Shown: positions 51,521 through 63,200, numbered from the stretch's first letter. The stretch is 64,000 nucleotides of DNA from Streptomyces diastatochromogenes (GCF_002242805.1 NZ_MCGQ01000009.1:124001-188000), one strand, 5' to 3'. Numbers and translations are program-made. The notes: generated by a model from the sequence alone, not told the origin.

Positions 51521-54500
51521 GTGTCGCCACAGTCCCCCAGTAACTCGAGCATCTCGACCGACGACCAAGCCGGGAAGAACCCCGCTGCTGCGTTCGGTCC
51601 CAACGAGTGGCTCGTCGACGAGATCTATCAGCAGTACCTCCAGGACCCGAATTCGGTAGACCGAGCCTGGTGGGACTTCTTCGCCGACTACAAGCCGGGC
51701 GCTCCTGCCGCCACGGCTGCGGCGGGTACTGCGGCCGCGGGGGCCGCAGGGACCACCACCACTGCTCCTGCCGCCCCGAGCGCGCCCGCGGCCCCGCCGG
51801 CTGCTCCCGCGCCCGCCCCCGCAGCTCCGAAGCCCGCCGCCGCCGCGGCCCCGGCTCCGGCCCCCGCTCCCGCGGCGCAGCCCGCGGCCCCCGCCCCGGC
51901 CAAGCCGGCGACGCCCGCACAGGCGCCGGCCCAGCCGAAGGCCAAGGCCGCCCCGGCCACGCAGGCCCCCGAGGGTCCGGAGTACGTGACGCTGCGCGGT
52001 CCGTCCGCGGCCGTCGCGAAGAACATGAACGCCTCGCTGGAGCTGCCGACGGCCACCTCGGTCCGCGCGGTCCCGGTGAAGCTGCTGTTCGACAACCGGA
52101 TCGTCATCAACAACCACCTGAAGCGCGCCCGGGGCGGGAAGATCTCCTTCACGCACCTGATCGGCTTCGCGATGGTGCAGGCCATCAAGGCCATGCCGTC
52201 GATGAACTGGTCGTTCGGCGAGAAGGACGGCAAGCCGACCCTCGTCAAGCCGGCCCACGTCAACCTCGGCCTCGCCATCGACCTGGTCAAGCCCAACGGC
52301 GACCGCCAGCTGGTCGTCGCGGCGATCAAGAAGGCCGAGACGCTGAACTTCTTCGAGTTCTGGCAGGCCTACGAGGACATCGTCCGTCGCGCTCGCGACA
52401 ACAAGCTGACGATGGACGACTTCACCGGTGTCACGGTCTCCCTGACCAACCCCGGCGGCCTCGGCACCGTCCACTCGGTCCCGCGTCTGATGCCCGGCCA
52501 GTCGGTCATCATGGGCGTCGGCTCCATGGACTACCCCGCGGAGTTCCAGGGCACCAGCCAGGACACCCTGAACAAGCTCGGCATCTCGAAGGTCATGACG
52601 CTCACGTCGACCTACGACCACCGGGTGATCCAGGGCGCCGCCTCCGGCGAGTTCCTGCGCCAGGTCGCGAACCTGCTGCTCGGCGAGAGCGGCTTCTACG
52701 ACGACATCTTCGAGGCGCTGCGCATCCCCTACGAGCCGGTCCGCTGGCTCAAGGACATCGACGCCTCGCACGACGACGACGTCACCAAGGCCGCCCGGGT
52801 CTTCGAGCTGATCCACTCCTACCGGGTCCGCGGCCACGTCATGGCCGACACCGACCCGCTGGAGTACCGCCAGCGCAAGCACCCCGACCTGGACATCACC
52901 GAGCACGGCCTCACCCTGTGGGACCTGGAGCGCGAGTTCGCCGTCGGCGGCTTCTCCGGCAAGTCCCTGATGAAGCTGCGCGACATCCTCGGCGTGCTGC
53001 GCGACTCGTACTGCCGCACCATCGGCATCGAGTTCATGCACATCCAGGACCCCAAGCAGCGCAAGTGGATCCAGGACCGCGTCGAGCGCCCGCACACCAA
53101 GCCGGAGCGTGAGGAGCAGCTGCGCATCCTGCGCCGGCTGAACGCCGCCGAGGCCTTCGAGACCTTCCTGCAGACGAAGTACGTCGGCCAGAAGCGCTTC
53201 TCCCTGGAGGGCGGCGAGTCCGTCATCCCGCTGCTGGACGCGGTCATCGACAGCGCCGCCGAGTCGCGCCTGGACGAGGTCGTCATCGGCATGGCCCACC
53301 GCGGCCGGCTGAACGTCCTGGCCAACATCGTCGGCAAGTCGTACGCGCAGATCTTCCGCGAGTTCGAGGGCAACCTCGACCCGAAGTCGATGCACGGCTC
53401 CGGCGACGTGAAGTACCACCTGGGCGCCGAGGGCACCTTCACGGGCCTGGACGGCGAGCAGATCACGGTCTCCCTGGCCGCCAACCCGTCCCACCTGGAG
53501 ACGGTCGACCCGGTCATCGAGGGCATCTCCCGCGCCAAGCAGGACATCATCAACAAGGGCGGTACGGACTTCACGGTCCTGCCGGTCGCCCTGCACGGTG
53601 ACGCGGCCTTCGCGGGCCAGGGCGTGGTGGCCGAGACCCTGAACATGTCGCAGCTGCGCGGCTACCGCACCGGCGGCACGGTCCACATCGTCATCAACAA
53701 CCAGGTCGGCTTCACCGCGGCCCCCGAGTCCTCGCGTTCCTCCATGTACGCGACGGACGTGGCCCGCATGATCGAGGCCCCGATCTTCCACGTGAACGGC
53801 GACGACCCCGAGGCCGTCGTCCGCGTTGCCCGCCTGGCCTTCGAGTTCCGCCAGGCGTTCAACAAGGACGTGGTGATCGACCTCATCTGCTACCGCCGCC
53901 GCGGTCACAACGAGTCGGACAACCCGGCCTTCACCCAGCCGCTGATGTACGACCTGATCGACAAGAAGCGCTCGGTGCGCAAGCTGTACACCGAGTCCCT
54001 GATCGGTCGCGGCGACATCACCGTGGAAGAGGCCGAGCAGGCGCTGCAGGACTACCAGGGCCAGCTGGAGAAGGTCTTCACGGAGGTTCGCGAGGCTACG
54101 TCCCAGCCGGCCGCCGTGGACGCCCACGCGCCGCAGGACGGCTTCCCGATCGCGGTCCCGACCGCGATCTCCGCGGAGGTCGTGAAGCGGATCGCCGAGT
54201 CGCAGGTCAACATCCCCGACTCCTTCCATGTGCACCCGCGTCTGCTGCCGCAGCTGCAGCGCCGGGCGACGATGGTCGAGGACGGCACGATCGACTGGGG
54301 CATGGGCGAGACCCTCGCGGTCGGCTCCCTCCTGCTGGAGGGCACCCCGGTCCGCCTGTCCGGCCAGGACTCCCAGCGCGGCACCTTCGGCCAGCGCCAC
54401 GCGGTCCTCATCGACCGCGAGACGGGCGAGGAGCACACCCCGCTCCAGTACCTCGCCGAGGACCAGGCGCGCTACAACGTCTACAACTCCCTCCTGTCCG

Positions 54501-55339
54501 AGTACGCGGTCATGGGCTTCGAGTACGGCTACTCGCTGGCCCGCCCCGACGCGCTCGTGATGTGGGAGGCGCAGTTCGGCGACTTCGTCAACGGCGCGCA
54601 GACGGTGGTCGACGAGTACATCTCGGCGGCCGAGCAGAAGTGGGGCCAGACGAGCGGCGTGACGCTCCTCCTCCCCCACGGCTACGAGGGCCAGGGCCCG
54701 GACCACTCCTCGGCCCGCGTCGAGCGCTTCCTCCAGCTCTGCGCCCAGAACAACATGACGGTCGCCATGCCGACCCTCCCGTCGAACTACTTCCACCTCC
54801 TGCGGTGGCAGGTGCACAACCCGCACCACAAGCCGCTGGTGGTCTTCACCCCGAAGTCGATGCTGCGCCTCAAGGCCGCCGCGTCGAAGACGGAGGAGTT
54901 CACGTCGGGTCAGTTCCGCCCCGTCATCGGCGACTCGGCAGTGGACCCGGCCGCGGTCCGCAAGGTCGTCTTCGTGGCCGGCAAGCTGTACTACGACCTG
55001 GAGGCCGAGCGCACCAAGCGCGGCGTCACCGACACGGCGATCATCCGCGTCGAGCGCCTGTACCCGCTGCCGGGTGCCGAGCTCCAGGCGGAGGTCAACA
55101 AGTACCCGAACGTCGAGAAGTACCTGTGGGCCCAGGAGGAGCCGGCGAACCAGGGTGCCTGGCCGTTCATCGCGCTCAACCTGATCGACCACCTCGACCT
55201 GGCGGTCGGCGCGGACATCCCGGCCGGCGAGCGGCTGCGGCGCATCTCGCGTCCGCACGGCTCGTCCCCGGCGGTGGGCTCCGCCAAGCGCCACCAGGCT
55301 GAGCAGGAGCAGCTGGTGCGTGAGGTGTTCGAGGCGTAA
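51521..55339 (+). CDS. sucA: Multifunctional 2-oxoglutarate dehydrogenase E1 / succinyltransferase (Kgd/SucA)
   Basis: A 1,272-residue fusion. The N-terminus ([21 protein letters not shown]) is the E1 N-terminal domain; an Ala/Pro linker (80-150) leads to an E2-like acyltransferase domain with [15 protein letters not shown] (about residue 366), then the E1 thiamine domain: [27 protein letters not shown] and NNQVGFT, ending in the transketolase-like C-terminus. It decarboxylates 2-oxoglutarate and transfers succinyl in the TCA cycle; the actinobacterial fusion lacks its own lipoyl domain. Start is GTG at 51521 ([16 protein letters not shown]) rather than 51494, which has no ribosome-binding site. 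Confidence 0.96.
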   Translation: MSPQSPSNSSISTDDQAGKNPAAAFGPNEWLVDEIYQQYLQDPNSVDRAWWDFFADYKPGAPAATAAAGTAAAGAAGTTTTAPAAPSAPAAPPAAPAPAPAAPKPAAAAAPAPAPAPAAQPAAPAPAKPATPAQAPAQPKAKAAPATQAPEGPEYVTLRGPSAAVAKNMNASLELPTATSVRAVPVKLLFDNRIVINNHLKRARGGKISFTHLIGFAMVQAIKAMPSMNWSFGEKDGKPTLVKPAHVNLGLAIDLVKPNGDRQLVVAAIKKAETLNFFEFWQAYEDIVRRARDNKLTMDDFTGVTVSLTNPGGLGTVHSVPRLMPGQSVIMGVGSMDYPAEFQGTSQDTLNKLGISKVMTLTSTYDHRVIQGAASGEFLRQVANLLLGESGFYDDIFEALRIPYEPVRWLKDIDASHDDDVTKAARVFELIHSYRVRGHVMADTDPLEYRQRKHPDLDITEHGLTLWDLEREFAVGGFSGKSLMKLRDILGVLRDSYCRTIGIEFMHIQDPKQRKWIQDRVERPHTKPEREEQLRILRRLNAAEAFETFLQTKYVGQKRFSLEGGESVIPLLDAVIDSAAESRLDEVVIGMAHRGRLNVLANIVGKSYAQIFREFEGNLDPKSMHGSGDVKYHLGAEGTFTGLDGEQITVSLAANPSHLETVDPVIEGISRAKQDIINKGGTDFTVLPVALHGDAAFAGQGVVAETLNMSQLRGYRTGGTVHIVINNQVGFTAAPESSRSSMYATDVARMIEAPIFHVNGDDPEAVVRVARLAFEFRQAFNKDVVIDLICYRRRGHNESDNPAFTQPLMYDLIDKKRSVRKLYTESLIGRGDITVEEAEQALQDYQGQLEKVFTEVREATSQPAAVDAHAPQDGFPIAVPTAISAEVVKRIAESQVNIPDSFHVHPRLLPQLQRRATMVEDGTIDWGMGETLAVGSLLLEGTPVRLSGQDSQRGTFGQRHAVLIDRETGEEHTPLQYLAEDQARYNVYNSLLSEYAVMGFEYGYSLARPDALVMWEAQFGDFVNGAQTVVDEYISAAEQKWGQTSGVTLLLPHGYEGQGPDHSSARVERFLQLCAQNNMTVAMPTLPSNYFHLLRWQVHNPHHKPLVVFTPKSMLRLKAAASKTEEFTSGQFRPVIGDSAVDPAAVRKVVFVAGKLYYDLEAERTKRGVTDTAIIRVERLYPLPGAELQAEVNKYPNVEKYLWAQEEPANQGAWPFIALNLIDHLDLAVGADIPAGERLRRISRPHGSSPAVGSAKRHQAEQEQLVREVFEA

Positions 55340-55365
55340 GCCTCCGGCGGTTCAGCCGACTGACG

Positions 55366-55404
55366 GGGCCCGGTACCGAGTTCTTACTCGGTACCGGGCC
55401 CTTT
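55366..55404 (+). terminator. Strong hairpin terminator after sucA
   Basis: A perfect 15-bp stem (55366-55380 with 55387-55401; sequence GGGCCCGGTACCGAG and complement), loop TTCTTA, followed by TTTG. It lies 26 bp past the stop. Confidence 0.9.
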
Positions 55405-55447
55405 GCCTACCCATTGGACGGGTTGAGACCGTACGCGGCTGCGGGTG

Positions 55448-55496
55448 CCTGGGGGCCGGTCGCGCAGTTCCCCGCGCCCCTGGGGAGTTGCAGCTG
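55448..55496. repeat. Streptomyces dispersed intergenic repeat, copy 2
   Basis: Inverted relative to copy 1 (26481-26552); the complement carries AGGGGCGCGGGG then AACTGCGCGACCGGCC. It sits between the sucA terminator and the convergent TPR gene. Confidence 0.6.
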
Positions 55497-55520
55497 CCGT
55501 ACCTGTATCGCGCCGTCGGC

Positions 55521-58500
55521 TCAGCCCAGGTACGGCTCGAAGTCCCAGTAGGGGCGGGTGCGTTGGCGGGCGGAGATGGTGTGGGGGTGCTGGGCGCCCA
55601 GGGTGCGGGTGAGGCCGAGGAGGCCGTCGTCCTCCAGCTTTCCGGCCTCCTCGTGTTCACGGGCGGCCCGCAGGTCGGCGGCGAGGGCGACCTGGCAGGA
55701 GAGCGTGAGCGGATGCTCGTGCCCCAGCGTGTGCCGGGCCCGGCGCAGGGTGTCCCGGCTCAGCTCGACGGAGTCGGCGATCCGGCCGTTCAGGTTGCGG
55801 GCGCTGGCCGCGTTGAGGGCGCAGCCGAGGACCCAGGGATGGTCGGCGCCGAGGGTGGCGGTGAGGCCCGCGAAGGACGCCTCGAACATCGACATGGCCT
55901 CGGCACGTTCACCGGCGGCCTGCATCACGAGACCAGTGTTGGAGAGCATGCCGGTGGCGACCGGGTGGGCCGGGCCGAGCAGGGCCCGGTAACCGGCCTC
56001 GGCCTCGTCGATCAGCTCCCGGGCCTGGGAGAGATCGCCGTGTTCCCGCAGGAAGTTGCCGTAGTTGGTGATGAAGGCCAGGGTGCGGTAGTGCCCGCGG
56101 CCGTGCACCTGCGCCAGCTGGTCGAGGAGGCTGGCCATCTCGGGCCCCACGTCCTGTGTGTGGCCCCCCTCGCGGCGGCGGCACATGACCAGCTGTCCGC
56201 GGGCCGACAGGGTCTGCGGATGCCGGGCGCCGAGCACCTGCAGATGGAGCCGGACCACGGGTTCCTGACGGGCCAGCGCATCCCGGTACTTGCCGAGCAG
56301 CCGCAGGTCGTGCGCGACGGCACCACCGGAGTTGAGGGTGCTGATGTGCCGGGCCCGCAGCACGTTCTCCCGCTTGGCGAGCGTGTCGAGATCGAGTTCG
56401 TACCCGTCCTGGTACCGGCCGAGCAGCCGCAGGCCGACGCCCAGGTTGTGCCGGGCGATCAGGGCGAGGCCCTCGTCCGGTCCGAGCAGTCTGCCGTAGC
56501 CGTCGAGGACCTCCAGCTGGAGTTCGTGTGCCTCGTCGTAGCGGCCGAGGTGGCGCAGGCTGGCGGCCATGGCGCCCTTGGTGGACAGCTCGGCCAGCTC
56601 GCTGCGCGGCTCGGCGGTGCCCAGCCGCTGGTGGACGGAGCGGTCGAGCTCGTACGCGTCGCGGAACCTGCCGCTCGCCCGCAGGATGTTGCTCTCCTGC
56701 GTGGTGAGGTCGAGCATGGGCTGGGCCAGCGGGTCCATGATCCGGGACCAGTGGTCGCGGATCCGGCGGGCCAGGTCCAGGCCGCCCTTGTACTCGCCGC
56801 TGCGGTAGCAGTAGCGCAGACAGTTCAGGACGGTCTCCTGGACGCGCGGCTGGGCGCTGCTCAGCGCGCCCGAGGGCTCCAGGTGGGGCAGCAGCTCCGC
56901 GTACCGGGGCCAGTTGCGGCTGTCCAGGGGGTTGCCGGGGTCGGCCTGGGCCAGCAGGGTGCGGACCGCCTGGCGGTGCACGACCCGGCTGTCCTCACTG
57001 GTCAGCTTGGAGACGATGTCGTGGACCAGCCGGTGCATGTGGACCGACTCCTGGTGCGGGCCCATCTCGACGCCGACCGGGCCGCGGGTCTCACGGGTGA
57101 GCACCGAGTAGTTGACCAGCGTGTCCAGGGCGCGGGTCCAGGCGGGCAGGTCGGTGGCCATCCACCGCAGTTCCTCGGGCAGGTCGGCGTGCGGGTACGC
57201 CCGGATGAGGCCGAGCGGGATGCGCCCCGGGGCGAACGAGGTGCACAGGCCGAGGACGTCGATCGCCTGTGGCTGGGCGCCGCGCAGCCGGTTGAGCAGT
57301 ATCGACCAGGACGTCATGGACGACTGCGGGAAGCCCTCCCCGGTGGCGGGCTCGTCCACGGTGGACAGCCGGCGCTCCCGCACCATGCGCAGGTACTCGG
57401 GCACCTCCATACGGGACTCGCCGAGCCAGGAGGCGGCCTGGACGAGGGGCAGCGGTACGTCACCGAACTCGGCGGCGACCTCGTCGGCCTCGGCCGAGCT
57501 GATGTGCGGGGCGCGGCGCAGCAGGTAGGCGGTGGACTCGGCGCGCAGGAAGGCGGGGATCTCCAGGATCTCGGTGTGCTCGCTCCAGCCGCGGTTGCGG
57601 GAGGTGACGAGGACGTGGCCCGCGCCCTGCGGCAGCAGGGTGGCGATGCCCTCGGTGTCGTCCCAGCCGTCGAAGATCAGCAGCCAGCGGCCGTAGGGTT
57701 CGCCGCGGCGCAGGGCCTCCCGGACGGCGCGGATGCGCTCGCCGGGCTCGTTGCCGACCCGGAGGCCCAGTTCCACGGCGAGTTCGCCGAGCCGGTCGCG
57801 CTGGATGTTGCGGTCGTCGGAGTTGACCCACCACACCACGTCGTAGTCGGGGCTGAAGCGGTGGGCGTACTCGGCGGCCAGCTGGGTCTTGCCGATGCCG
57901 GACATCCCGAGCAGGGTGCAGACGGCGGCGCCGCGGTCGGCGTCGGCCAGCCGCTGGTGGAGGGTGGTGAGCAGGTCGTCGCGGCCGGTGAAGCGCGGGT
58001 TGCGGCGCGGGACCTCGCCCCAGATCTCGCAGCGGGTCTCGGGATAGCGGGCCCGGCCCGCGGACGGCCTCGGGACGCGCCGGCGCTCCAGGCCCAGCCG
58101 GCGCATCAGGCGTTCTTCGGCGGCCTCCTCGCTCAGGCCCCACAGGCTGGCCGGTTCCAGGACCGCGGTGGCCGGCAGCAGCGACCGGTTGGTGAGGTTG
58201 ACGGCGGCGAACCGGTCGGAGTTCGCCGCGACGAACCCGCGCAGGGCGTCGTTCCACTCGCCCGCCGGGCGCGGCCCGAGTTCGAAGAACCAGTCGTCGA
58301 GGACGAGCAGCACCGGGCCCGAGGCCAGCAGCAGGTCGGCCAGGGAGTCCTCCAGGGGAATCTCGCGTGGCGGGTCCCAGCGTTGCAGCGTGGCCTGGTG
58401 TCCGTGGCTCTCCAGGCACTGGGCGATCCACGCCGCCCAGGCGCGGTGGTAGCCGGGGAAGACCACCAGGATGCGTTCGGATGCCGAGGCACCGTCCCCG

Positions 58501-58523
58501 CCCGACCGCCGCAGTTCCGCCAT
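55521..58523 (-). CDS. FxSxx-COOH-type TPR / NB-ARC / TIR-like protein (FxsT-like)
   Basis: A 1,000-residue STAND NTPase. Residues 1-130 resemble a TIR-like domain (RILVVFPGYHRAWAAWIAQCLESHGH). NB-ARC follows with P-loop LGMSGIGKTQLAAEYA (about 205) and Walker B WLLIFDGWDD (about 285). The C-terminal 400 residues are TPRs of the YxxAxxL type (YDEAHELQLEVLDGYGRLLGPD; HPLTLSCQVALA). This matches the proteins named for FxSxx-COOH peptide loci. STAND proteins act as NTP-switch sensors, and the N-terminal domain probably is the effector or adaptor. ATG at 58523 with GGGAGC 7 nt upstream. Confidence 0.87.
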   Translation of the reverse strand: MAELRRSGGDGASASERILVVFPGYHRAWAAWIAQCLESHGHQATLQRWDPPREIPLEDSLADLLLASGPVLLVLDDWFFELGPRPAGEWNDALRGFVAANSDRFAAVNLTNRSLLPATAVLEPASLWGLSEEAAEERLMRRLGLERRRVPRPSAGRARYPETRCEIWGEVPRRNPRFTGRDDLLTTLHQRLADADRGAAVCTLLGMSGIGKTQLAAEYAHRFSPDYDVVWWVNSDDRNIQRDRLGELAVELGLRVGNEPGERIRAVREALRRGEPYGRWLLIFDGWDDTEGIATLLPQGAGHVLVTSRNRGWSEHTEILEIPAFLRAESTAYLLRRAPHISSAEADEVAAEFGDVPLPLVQAASWLGESRMEVPEYLRMVRERRLSTVDEPATGEGFPQSSMTSWSILLNRLRGAQPQAIDVLGLCTSFAPGRIPLGLIRAYPHADLPEELRWMATDLPAWTRALDTLVNYSVLTRETRGPVGVEMGPHQESVHMHRLVHDIVSKLTSEDSRVVHRQAVRTLLAQADPGNPLDSRNWPRYAELLPHLEPSGALSSAQPRVQETVLNCLRYCYRSGEYKGGLDLARRIRDHWSRIMDPLAQPMLDLTTQESNILRASGRFRDAYELDRSVHQRLGTAEPRSELAELSTKGAMAASLRHLGRYDEAHELQLEVLDGYGRLLGPDEGLALIARHNLGVGLRLLGRYQDGYELDLDTLAKRENVLRARHISTLNSGGAVAHDLRLLGKYRDALARQEPVVRLHLQVLGARHPQTLSARGQLVMCRRREGGHTQDVGPEMASLLDQLAQVHGRGHYRTLAFITNYGNFLREHGDLSQARELIDEAEAGYRALLGPAHPVATGMLSNTGLVMQAAGERAEAMSMFEASFAGLTATLGADHPWVLGCALNAASARNLNGRIADSVELSRDTLRRARHTLGHEHPLTLSCQVALAADLRAAREHEEAGKLEDDGLLGLTRTLGAQHPHTISARQRTRPYWDFEPYLG

Positions 58524-58601
58524 CGCACGCTCCCTGATCTCCCGTGCCACCGCACTTTCACGGCACACGCTAACGCACAGAAATTACTCCCCTGCGGAGC
58601 G

Positions 58602-59891
58602 TCACAGGACGTTTTGGGCCGTCACGCCGAGTCCGGCGTGGTGGCGCTCCATGCCCTGGACGAACTCCCTTCCCGCAGTGGTCAGTTCATCGGATTCCAG
58701 CAGGAGGGACAAGGCCTGCCCCACCTCGGCGCGGTACGCCTCGAACCTCTCTCCGGCCCGTCGTCGCCACGCCGGGGCGGCCGCGGCGCCGGTCCGCACC
58801 CTCCACCACAGGTCGGTGAGCGCCAGATGCGCGTAGGCGCCCTGCAGCACGGCCGAGGCCGGGCGGGGGTCGGGGCGCCACCCGACCCGGTGCACGGCGC
58901 CGCCGCCGGGCCGGCACAGCGGGACGAGTTCGTCCAGGGCCGCCAGCTTGGTGTGGTGGGTCTCGTGCACCAGCGACTCGGCGAGTTCCCGCGCCGTGCC
59001 GGGCAGCTGGATCAGTGCGGCGCCCGGTGCGGCCCGGAGCGTGGCCCCCACCGGGGTGGCGCCCGCACCGGGGGCGGCCAGCGGTACGACGGCACGCAGC
59101 ACGGCCGCGGTCTCGGCGGCGCGCTGCCCGTCGACCGCGGTCAGCAGTTCGAAGGCCTGCCGCCAGCGCCGGGCCCACGTCCCCCAGGGGGCGTCGGAGC
59201 GGTCGGCGGCACGGAGCGCTCCGCGGCCGGTGTCGGGCGAGGGCAGCCGGTACGGATCGAGGTCGTCGAGGCGGATCGTGCCGCCGGGCAGCGTCCGCAG
59301 CGCGAACCAGCCCCTCCCGCCGCCCGCCCGCCGGGACGCGCCGGGCCCGGGCCGGACGGCCGGACGCGCCAGGACCACTTCGCCGTGCCCGGTGTCGTCG
59401 GCGATCCTCGACCAGCCCGGTCCGCTGCTCAGCCGGACGCGGCCGGACGGACAGTGCAGCACGCCGAGGCCGGGCAGCACCAGGAGGCCCGTGGGCACCA
59501 CGAGGGTCCCGTCCACCGCGTGACCCGCGCGGACGGCGGCGGCGACGGCCACACCACCGAGGTGGGCCGACTGCCGCTCGAACGCGACACCCGGGGGCGC
59601 GGCGAGCGCTACGGCGAGCCAGGCCCCGGTCGTCGGGTAGTCGAGGACGTCGCGCACCGCGGCCGGGTCGGTCCGTTCCGCGGCCACCAGCAGCGCCCAG
59701 GCCTGCTCGAAGTGCCGGCGCGCGGCGGGGCCGAGCAGGTGGTGCTGCCGGTCGCTGCGGACGAGGAGGGACTTGAGGAGCAGCATGCGACGCGCGTGGA
59801 CCGCGGCACGCAGTGCCTCCGTACCCCGGGGCGTGGGGCGGGTGCCCGCCAGCGCCGGGAAGACCTCGGCCGGTACCGCTGCCGGTGTCAT
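58602..59891 (-). CDS. HExxH-motif protein (FxsB-extension / peptide beta-hydroxylase family)
   Basis: A 429-residue protein with ELAESLVHETHHTKLAALDEL: an intact HExxH (HETHH) at about residue 305. The rest (FEQAWALLVAAERTDPAAVRDVLDYPTTGAWL; HRVGWRPDPRPASAVLQGAYAHLAL) is the domain found fused to the radical-SAM protein FxsB or free-standing. Related free-standing proteins are reported as iron/2-oxoglutarate-dependent peptide beta-hydroxylases. Here no radical SAM is fused. The ATG at 59891 overlaps the small gene (ATGA), so the two are coupled. Confidence 0.8.
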   Translation of the reverse strand: MTPAAVPAEVFPALAGTRPTPRGTEALRAAVHARRMLLLKSLLVRSDRQHHLLGPAARRHFEQAWALLVAAERTDPAAVRDVLDYPTTGAWLAVALAAPPGVAFERQSAHLGGVAVAAAVRAGHAVDGTLVVPTGLLVLPGLGVLHCPSGRVRLSSGPGWSRIADDTGHGEVVLARPAVRPGPGASRRAGGGRGWFALRTLPGGTIRLDDLDPYRLPSPDTGRGALRAADRSDAPWGTWARRWRQAFELLTAVDGQRAAETAAVLRAVVPLAAPGAGATPVGATLRAAPGAALIQLPGTARELAESLVHETHHTKLAALDELVPLCRPGGGAVHRVGWRPDPRPASAVLQGAYAHLALTDLWWRVRTGAAAAPAWRRRAGERFEAYRAEVGQALSLLLESDELTTAGREFVQGMERHHAGLGVTAQNVL

Positions 59892-60160
59892 CCCCGCTCG
59901 TCCGGGAGCCGGCCGGCCTCCGCGAGTCCGGCCGAAAATGTTCGTACGACGGAGGGTTGCAGCTCGCCCTCGCCCTCACCGCTGTGCCAGACCTCCTGGC
60001 ACTCGGCGGCGTTCCGCAGGACGCGCTCGACTTCGGCGGTGAGGGCGGGATCGTCCAGGACGCGCAGGGTCCGCAGGTCGACGTGGGTGAGGTCGGGTAG
60101 GCGCGCGGCACGTCCGGCGTCCCGACCGGGGGTGGCCACCCCTCTCCGCTGCTCCGCCAC
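59888..60160 (-). CDS. 90-residue small protein, possible peptide substrate of the HExxH protein
   Basis: From the GTG at 60160 (GGAGG 8 nt upstream) the ORF codes for about 90 residues: VAEQRRGVATPGRDAGRAAR, then a conserved-looking LPDLTHVDLRTLRVLDDPAL, a charged middle (CQEVWHSGEGEGELQPSVV) and RTFSAGLAEAGRLPDERG. The middle is similar in feel to FxsA precursors, but the C-terminus does not end in FxSxx. Being coupled to the modifying-enzyme gene makes it a substrate candidate; that is inference. It follows the SAV_2336-type gene by 91 bp. Confidence 0.6.
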   Translation of the reverse strand: MAEQRRGVATPGRDAGRAARLPDLTHVDLRTLRVLDDPALTAEVERVLRNAAECQEVWHSGEGEGELQPSVVRTFSAGLAEAGRLPDERG

Positions 60161-60251
60161 ACTCGGCTCCTCCCTGCCGGCGTCCGGCCCGCTCCGTCGC
60201 CGTGGCTGCCCAGTTCTTCCCGACAGCCCGCAGGGGGAAACCAAGGGCAGA

Positions 60252-63200
60252 TCAACTCCGGTCGAATTCCGACCAGTTGATCCATTCTCCGGTCCACGGC
60301 CACCAGGGCGGAGCCACCCGCTCCCAGTCCCCTTCTTCCCGGTCCCGCAGTTCCCGTTCCGCACGTGTCCGTCCCTCCCCCGTCGCCTGCTCCGAGTCCA
60401 CCCGCCGGGTCAGTTCCACATCCGCCCAGTCGACCTCGCGCAGCGCCCCCACCAGCCGCTGCCACTGCTCCCGGGCCGCCCGGTAGGCGCCGCGGGCCGC
60501 CCCGGGCCGTCCCATCAGCGCGAGCACCGCCCCGCTGCCGTGCCGCGCCCGTGCGGCCGTCACCGAGCCCGGGTCGCTGCCGTGGGCGGCCTGTGCCTCC
60601 CGCTCGGCGCTCTCGTACGCCTGCAGCGCGTCCATCAGCACCGGCGCACCGGCGTGATGCCAGCCCTCGAGGCGCACCCGCCCCAACTGCAGCCACACCT
60701 CGGCCCGTACGGCCGCGTCGGCCGCGGCGCGCACGGCCTGGCCGAGCAGGTGCCGGCTCTCGAACAGGTCGGGCAGGAAGCCGAGATGGCGGAACCGCTG
60801 GGCCAGCGCGCTGCCGACCAGGCCCTGGAGCCGTCCGCGCTGGGCGGACCGGGCGGGCAGTGACTTCAGCGCCTCGCGCAGCACGTACTCGGCCCGGTCC
60901 ACGATGCCCGCGCCGTCCGGGGTCGAGGCCCGCCGCAGCAGCGACTCGCCCCAGGCGGTGAGGAGTTGGCAGCGCAGGGCGCCGTCGGCGGGCGCGAGCA
61001 GCACGGCCCGCTCGTACGTCTCGTCGGCCTCCCTGGCCTCCCCCGCAGCGTCGTGGAACGCGGCCAGCGCCGCCAGGCAGGGCAGCAGCAGCTCGGGGTC
61101 GTCCCCGGCGGCCCGCTGGGCCCGCAGCAGCGCCCGCCGTGTCTCGCCGTCCTCGGCCCCCGACTCCCGCAGCGCCCGCGCCAGATCCAGCAACGCGGGC
61201 CCGCGTACGGCATCGGCGGCTTCCTCGACGTCCAGGATCCCGCAGGCTTCCCGGAGTTCCTCGATGGCCGCACCGGGGTGCCGCAGATCGAGCAGGATCC
61301 GCCCGCGCAGCAGCAGCCGCGACCGGTGCGCGGCGACGGGCCAGGGCACGTCACCCCGCCCGACGGCCGGCTGTGTGCCGGGTGCATCGCCCGCCGGGCT
61401 GTGACTCCGACCGTTCTCTGCGTCGCCCTGCGAAGACCCGGACGCAACGGGGTCACCGGGGCCGACTCCGGCGCCTCCCGGCCCGGACCGGGGCGCATCA
61501 GCCTCACCGAAGCGGTCCACCCCGGACCCCGACCCCACGAACCCGCCCGAGCCACCTGGCCCGGACCCCGGCACCGCAGCCTCACCGAGGCCGTCCACCC
61601 CGGACCCCGGCGCCCCAGCCTCACCCAAGCCGCCCAACCCAGACCCCGGCGCCGTCAATCCGCCCGAGCCACCCCCGGAGCCCTCCCGCCCGGACCCCGG
61701 CCCCACGAACCCGCCCGAGCCATCCCCGGAACCCTCCCGCCCGGACCCCGGCGCCGCAGCGTCCGCAGAGCCGCCACCGGCCCCCTTCCCGCCCGCCGAT
61801 GAGGCGGAGCCGCCCCCCGGCTCCCTCCGCCCGGCATCGCCGAGCCCAGCCCCGGTGTCCGCGTCCCCTCGGTGCCACGCGCGGAACCAGGCCCGCGCAC
61901 GCTCCGTCAGCCCGGGCCAGGGCGCCGGCTCGGGGTCCAAGACCTCCAGGGCGGCCGTGAGATGGTCGCTCTCCGCTGTCAGCTGCCACAACTCGCGGCG
62001 GCAGGAGGCGAGTTCCAGCGCGGCATCGGCTCGCTCGCGGCTGTCGGCGGGGGCCGTCGCGTGGGCCGCGGCGAGGGCGGCCGCGGCCTCGCGCAGCAGC
62101 TCGGCGCGCCTCCCCGCCGTACGCGCCGCCGCCGTGCCCGCCTCGGCGCGCAGGATGCGGCCGAGGACCAGGTGGGACCGCAGGTCGGTACCGGGGGCCG
62201 TGCCGGGGACGGCTGCCGCGAGGGCCTGTTCGCGGGCGCGGCGCAGTACCTCCGGGTCGGCCAGGTGGTGCCACTGGTCGAGCAGGCGCTCGGCCTCGGT
62301 CAGCGGGTCGGGCGTGACCAGGTCCGGCAGGTAGAAGCGCAGGACCCGGGCCGGGATACGGGCGAACAGCTCGGCCTCGACGCTGCCGCCGCCCTCCGCC
62401 GAGCCGCCCTCCTCGGGCAGGGGCGCGGCTCCGCCGGCCGGGCCGTGGTCGGCGAGACGGGCCGCGGCGAGGGCGGCGAAGTTGCGGGTGCCTCTGCCGA
62501 AGTGCCGTTCCACATAAGCCGAGCAGTGCTTGAGCACGAGGCCGGCCGTGTCCTGGTCGAGGGAGGACAGGAGCAGGTCCTGCACCCGGCCCGAGTAGGC
62601 GAAGCAGGGCTGGGCCTCGGTGCCGGGGAGCTGCCGGAGCAGCCCGCCGAGCAGCACCTCGGCCAGTTCCATGGGGCCGGTGTCGGGCAGCATCGCCCGC
62701 TGGACCAGTTGCATCACGGGGAGCGTGAGGGGGGCCGCGGCGAGGTAGCCGGCCAGGCGCAGGGCGCCGGGTGAGGCTCCGGCGCGGAAGGCGCGCAGCA
62801 GGTCGTCGTCGCTGCGCGGGGCCGTACCGGCGGGGGCGGCCGCCGGGGTCGTACCCGGGTCGGTGAGGGCCGCCCAGGCGCGTTCGCGGGTGGGGCCCGC
62901 GCCGCCGAGCAGACGGGCGAAGGCCTCGAAGGCCTCCGGGGTGGGCTGCAGCACCGGAACGGGCCGGGCGCCCGGCGCCGGTTCCTCCCAGGGCTCGTCG
63001 TCGGGCCGGAAGCCGAGGCGGCCGCCCACCTCGGCGGGGCGCAGCAGCAGGCCGGGCTCGGCGGGCAGCGCGGTACGGCCCCACAGGCGGGGCGGCAGCG
63101 GCTGGACGACGGCCAGCGGGGCGGTGCGCGGCCACTGGTGCAGCAGGCGCTGTGCGCTGCCGTTCTGCCACAGGGGGCCCACACAGTCGCTGATGACGAA

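Noticed and set aside
59888..60160. FxsA precursor assignment
   Set aside because: The predicted C-terminus does not end in FxSxx; kept only as a candidate small substrate.
55320..60863. 1,847-codon plus-strand ORF across the sucA end and the TPR/HExxH genes
   Set aside because: Spans several real minus-strand genes and a strong terminator, with no recognisable domain.
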